Origin: Pedobacter sp. Leaf176
Lineage (GTDB): Bacteria; Bacteroidota; Bacteroidia; Sphingobacteriales; Sphingobacteriaceae
DNA: 64,000 nucleotides
Assembly (NCBI RefSeq): GCF_001424305.1
Contig: NZ_LMPD01000006.1
Coordinates: forward strand, 327,285 to 391,284
Direction: 5' to 3'
Part shown: piece after piece, positions 62,085-64,000 of the stretch
How the letters are laid out: the number at the start of each line of letters is the position of its first letter
Position numbering within the stretch: position 1 is the stretch's first letter
The notes under the pieces: model-generated
What the model was told of the DNA's origin: nothing
Database searches by the model: none
Seen by the model: only the letters and a program-made list of their open reading frames with translations
Translations under genes and position numbers: made by a program

Positions 62085-63140
62085 ATGGCATTAATTGAAT
62101 TTACTAAAAGAGGCATTTACTGTAAGCAAGGCGATTTTTATGTAGACCCTTGGTGGCCTGTAGATTATGCTGTGACTACACATGGCCATAGTGACCATGT
62201 ACGTTTTGGAAACAAACATTACCTTTGTCATACACTCACAAAACCGATAATTAAGCGAAGAATAAGCGAAGATTTGGATGTAGAAACGCTTAATTATGGC
62301 GAGAGTACCGTTCGCAATGGAGTAAATATTTCATTCTATCCTGCAGGTCATATTATTGGTTCGGCTCAGGTTAGATTGGAGTACAAAGGAGAAATCTGTG
62401 TCATATCTGGCGATTACAAAATAGAAGATGATGGCATCAGTGATGTTTTTGAACCTGTAAAATGCCATTCCTTTGTTTCAGAAAGCACATTTGGTTTGCC
62501 TGTTTATAAGTGGCAGAAACAAGATATCGTTTTTGATAAAATTAAAAGCTGGGTGAGTGATAATATCCCACAACAGAAAACAAGTGTGCTCATTGCATAT
62601 AGTTTAGGTAAGGCACAACGTTTGATTAAAAACTTAGCTGGCGATGTTCCAATTTATGTTCACAATAGCATTGCAAACCTTAATGAAGTAATTATCAATG
62701 CTGGCGTAAACCTGCCAGAAACCATCAGAATTACACCAGAAACCACTAAAGATGAATTACAAAAGGGAATTGTAATTGTTCCTCCCGCTATGCGTGATAG
62801 TCGTTGGATTAAAAATTTATCACATCCGGTAACGGGTATCTGCTCGGGTTGGATGCAGGTTCGGGCGCACCGCCGCTGGCAAAGTGCCGATGCTGGTTTT
62901 GCTTTGAGTGACCATGCCGATTGGACGGGTTTAATGGATGCAATTACCGCAACCGGAGCAGAAAAAGTTTATGTTACACATGGCTTTACAGCAGCTTTTA
63001 GTCGTTTTTTAAATGATGAGGGCATCGAATCGGAAGAAGTGATGACCAAATTCGGGCAGGAAGATGATGAAGAGAACAAAGTAGATTTAATAGATACAGA
63101 AAATCTTAATACTGAAACCGAAAACCAAACGTCAGTATGA
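62085..63140 (+). CDS. Ligase-associated MBL-fold DNA exonuclease
   Basis: A 351-aa metallo-beta-lactamase enzyme of the beta-CASP type. Metal ligands H33, H35, D37 and H38 stand in THGHSDHVR; further motifs are GHIIGSAQVRLEY, ISGDYK and FALSDHADWTGL. The protein resembles the ligase-associated exonucleases that accompany an ATP-dependent ligase and an Lhr-type helicase in bacterial repair clusters. It overlaps the ligase gene by four bases (ATGA). The three palindromes upstream may place it under the control of the SatD protein. Confidence 0.92.
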   Translation: MALIEFTKRGIYCKQGDFYVDPWWPVDYAVTTHGHSDHVRFGNKHYLCHTLTKPIIKRRISEDLDVETLNYGESTVRNGVNISFYPAGHIIGSAQVRLEYKGEICVISGDYKIEDDGISDVFEPVKCHSFVSESTFGLPVYKWQKQDIVFDKIKSWVSDNIPQQKTSVLIAYSLGKAQRLIKNLAGDVPIYVHNSIANLNEVIINAGVNLPETIRITPETTKDELQKGIVIVPPAMRDSRWIKNLSHPVTGICSGWMQVRAHRRWQSADAGFALSDHADWTGLMDAITATGAEKVYVTHGFTAAFSRFLNDEGIESEEVMTKFGQEDDEENKVDLIDTENLNTETENQTSV

Positions 63141-64000
63141 AAAGATTTGCCAAACTTATTCAACAGCTTGAATTAAGCAATAAAACAAACGATAAAATTG
63201 CAGCCCTGGTTGATTATTTCAACTATGCTGATGATAAGGATAAAATCTGGGTGATCGCTTTATTTACAGGTAAAAAACCCCGGAGACCAATCAAATCAGC
63301 CTTATTAAAATACTGGGCAATAGAAATTACGCAAACACCTGATTGGTTATTTTCTGAAAGTTACTCTAATGTTGGTGATTTAAGTGAAACCATCGCCTTG
63401 CTCCTGCCGCCTGCCGAAAACACATCAGATTTCCAGCTGCATAAATGGATTGAAGATTTACATGACTTAGAAGGAAAAGATGATGAGACCAAAAAGAGTT
63501 TTATTTTAAATGCTTGGAATACGCTGGAAACTCAGGAACGTTTCATTTTTAACAAACTCATTTCAGGTAACTTCAGAATCGGCGTTTCAAATAAAATGCT
63601 CGTAAATGCGCTAGCAAAACAAAGTAGTTTAGATAGCGCCCAAATTATGCACAGCATTATGGGCAAATGGAATCCGTATGAAATTACATTTACAGAACTA
63701 ATTAATGGGACACATGTCAATACAGATAATTCCTGGCCATATCCTTTTTGCCTCGCTTATGCATTAGAACAAGAACCCGAAAAACTCGGTGATATTTCAG
63801 AATGGCAGGCCGAATGGAAATGGGATGGTATCCGCGGACAAATTGTAAAGCGAAACGGTGAATTATTCATTTGGTCGCGAGGTGAAGAACTGGTAACAGA
63901 ACAATTTCCCGAACTTCATTTTTTAATTGATGTTTTGCCCGATGGTGTAGTTCTGGATGGCGAAATACTAGCTGTTCAAGAGAAACAGGTTTTATCCTTT
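63137..64000 (+). CDS. ATP-dependent DNA ligase, N-terminal part
   Basis: 288 codons without a stop reach the window edge, so the 3' part is missing. The N-terminal DNA-binding domain (KRFAKLIQQLELSN, FNKLISGNFRIGVSNKMLV) precedes the adenylation domain with the catalytic Lys K228 in EWKWDGIRGQ, followed by WSRGEELVTEQFPE and DGVVLDGEIL (motifs III and IIIa). It joins nicks using ATP and works with the overlapping exonuclease. A helicase and a phosphatase gene would be expected beyond the edge. Confidence 0.95.
   Translation, partial: MKRFAKLIQQLELSNKTNDKIAALVDYFNYADDKDKIWVIALFTGKKPRRPIKSALLKYWAIEITQTPDWLFSESYSNVGDLSETIALLLPPAENTSDFQLHKWIEDLHDLEGKDDETKKSFILNAWNTLETQERFIFNKLISGNFRIGVSNKMLVNALAKQSSLDSAQIMHSIMGKWNPYEITFTELINGTHVNTDNSWPYPFCLAYALEQEPEKLGDISEWQAEWKWDGIRGQIVKRNGELFIWSRGEELVTEQFPELHFLIDVLPDGVVLDGEILAVQEKQVLSF

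Noticed and set aside
63137..64000. Truncated ligase gene as a pseudogene
   Set aside because: The frame is open to the last base, so the truncation is caused by the window edge.

Overview
The window looks like chromosomal DNA of a Bacteroidota bacterium, most likely a Sphingobacteriaceae member (Pedobacter- or Mucilaginibacter-like). The evidence is a SusC/SusD pair, TonB-linked receptors, lipoproteins with Cys-Lys-Lys after the lipobox, PorV/PorQ-like barrels, DPP4-type S9 peptidases, TAnnTTTG promoter elements and the cassette of ligase-associated exonuclease plus ATP-dependent ligase. The genus is inferred. No rRNA, tRNA, phage or CRISPR was seen.

Layout. (1) 193-8427: a minus-strand operon susC-susD-metallophosphoesterase-alkaline-phosphatase-like, divergent from a TetR gene, with a palindromic operator between them. 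It is probably an organophosphate scavenging locus. (2) 8428-17150: an A+T-rich accessory island carrying four tightly packed minus-strand genes. They encode a DNA cytosine methyltransferase, a 971-aa protein with two GHKL ATPase modules (MORC/Hsp90-like at the N-terminus, histidine-kinase-like at the C-terminus), a receiver-like 541-aa protein and a PD-(D/E)XK (DUF3883) nuclease. This is the best candidate for an under-described defence system: a restriction-modification-like module that appears wired through a phosphorelay. A repeat-rich 1.5-kb gene desert follows. (3) 17028-20215: two broken genes, a zinc alcohol dehydrogenase and an SRPBCC membrane protein. (4) 20774-26488: a five-gene locus (small His/Cys protein, ZnuD-like TonB receptor, two DUF4625 lipoproteins, AztD-like beta-propeller lipoprotein), probably for zinc or another transition metal. 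(5) 26703-31450: a methyltransferase, a PadR-HAAS-serine hydrolase operon and small proteins. (6) 31650-32800: about 13 copies of an 88-bp tandem repeat. (7) 32841-36346: a two-component system divergent from a thioredoxin-like protein. (8) 36618-46064: alpha-2-macroglobulin and pbpC, normally neighbours, separated by a REP-associated tyrosine transposase embedded in 13 palindromic REP copies. (9) 46279-58108: alaS, a MerR regulator, an S9 peptidase, two outer-membrane proteins (one with a ComEA-like helix-hairpin-helix region), comEC, an enoyl-CoA hydratase and a secreted protein. (10) 58203-64000: a DPP4-like peptidase, a SatD/DUF3307 pair with three 28-bp-spaced palindromes upstream, and the DNA-repair pair MBL exonuclease plus ATP-dependent ligase, the latter cut by the window edge.

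Several families of dispersed palindromic repeats recur across the intergenic regions (caagcg/cgcttg; ctcgtcattgcgaggc foldbacks; cgagc/gctcg; the gtcgtagcg REP). Only the last has a transposase in this window.
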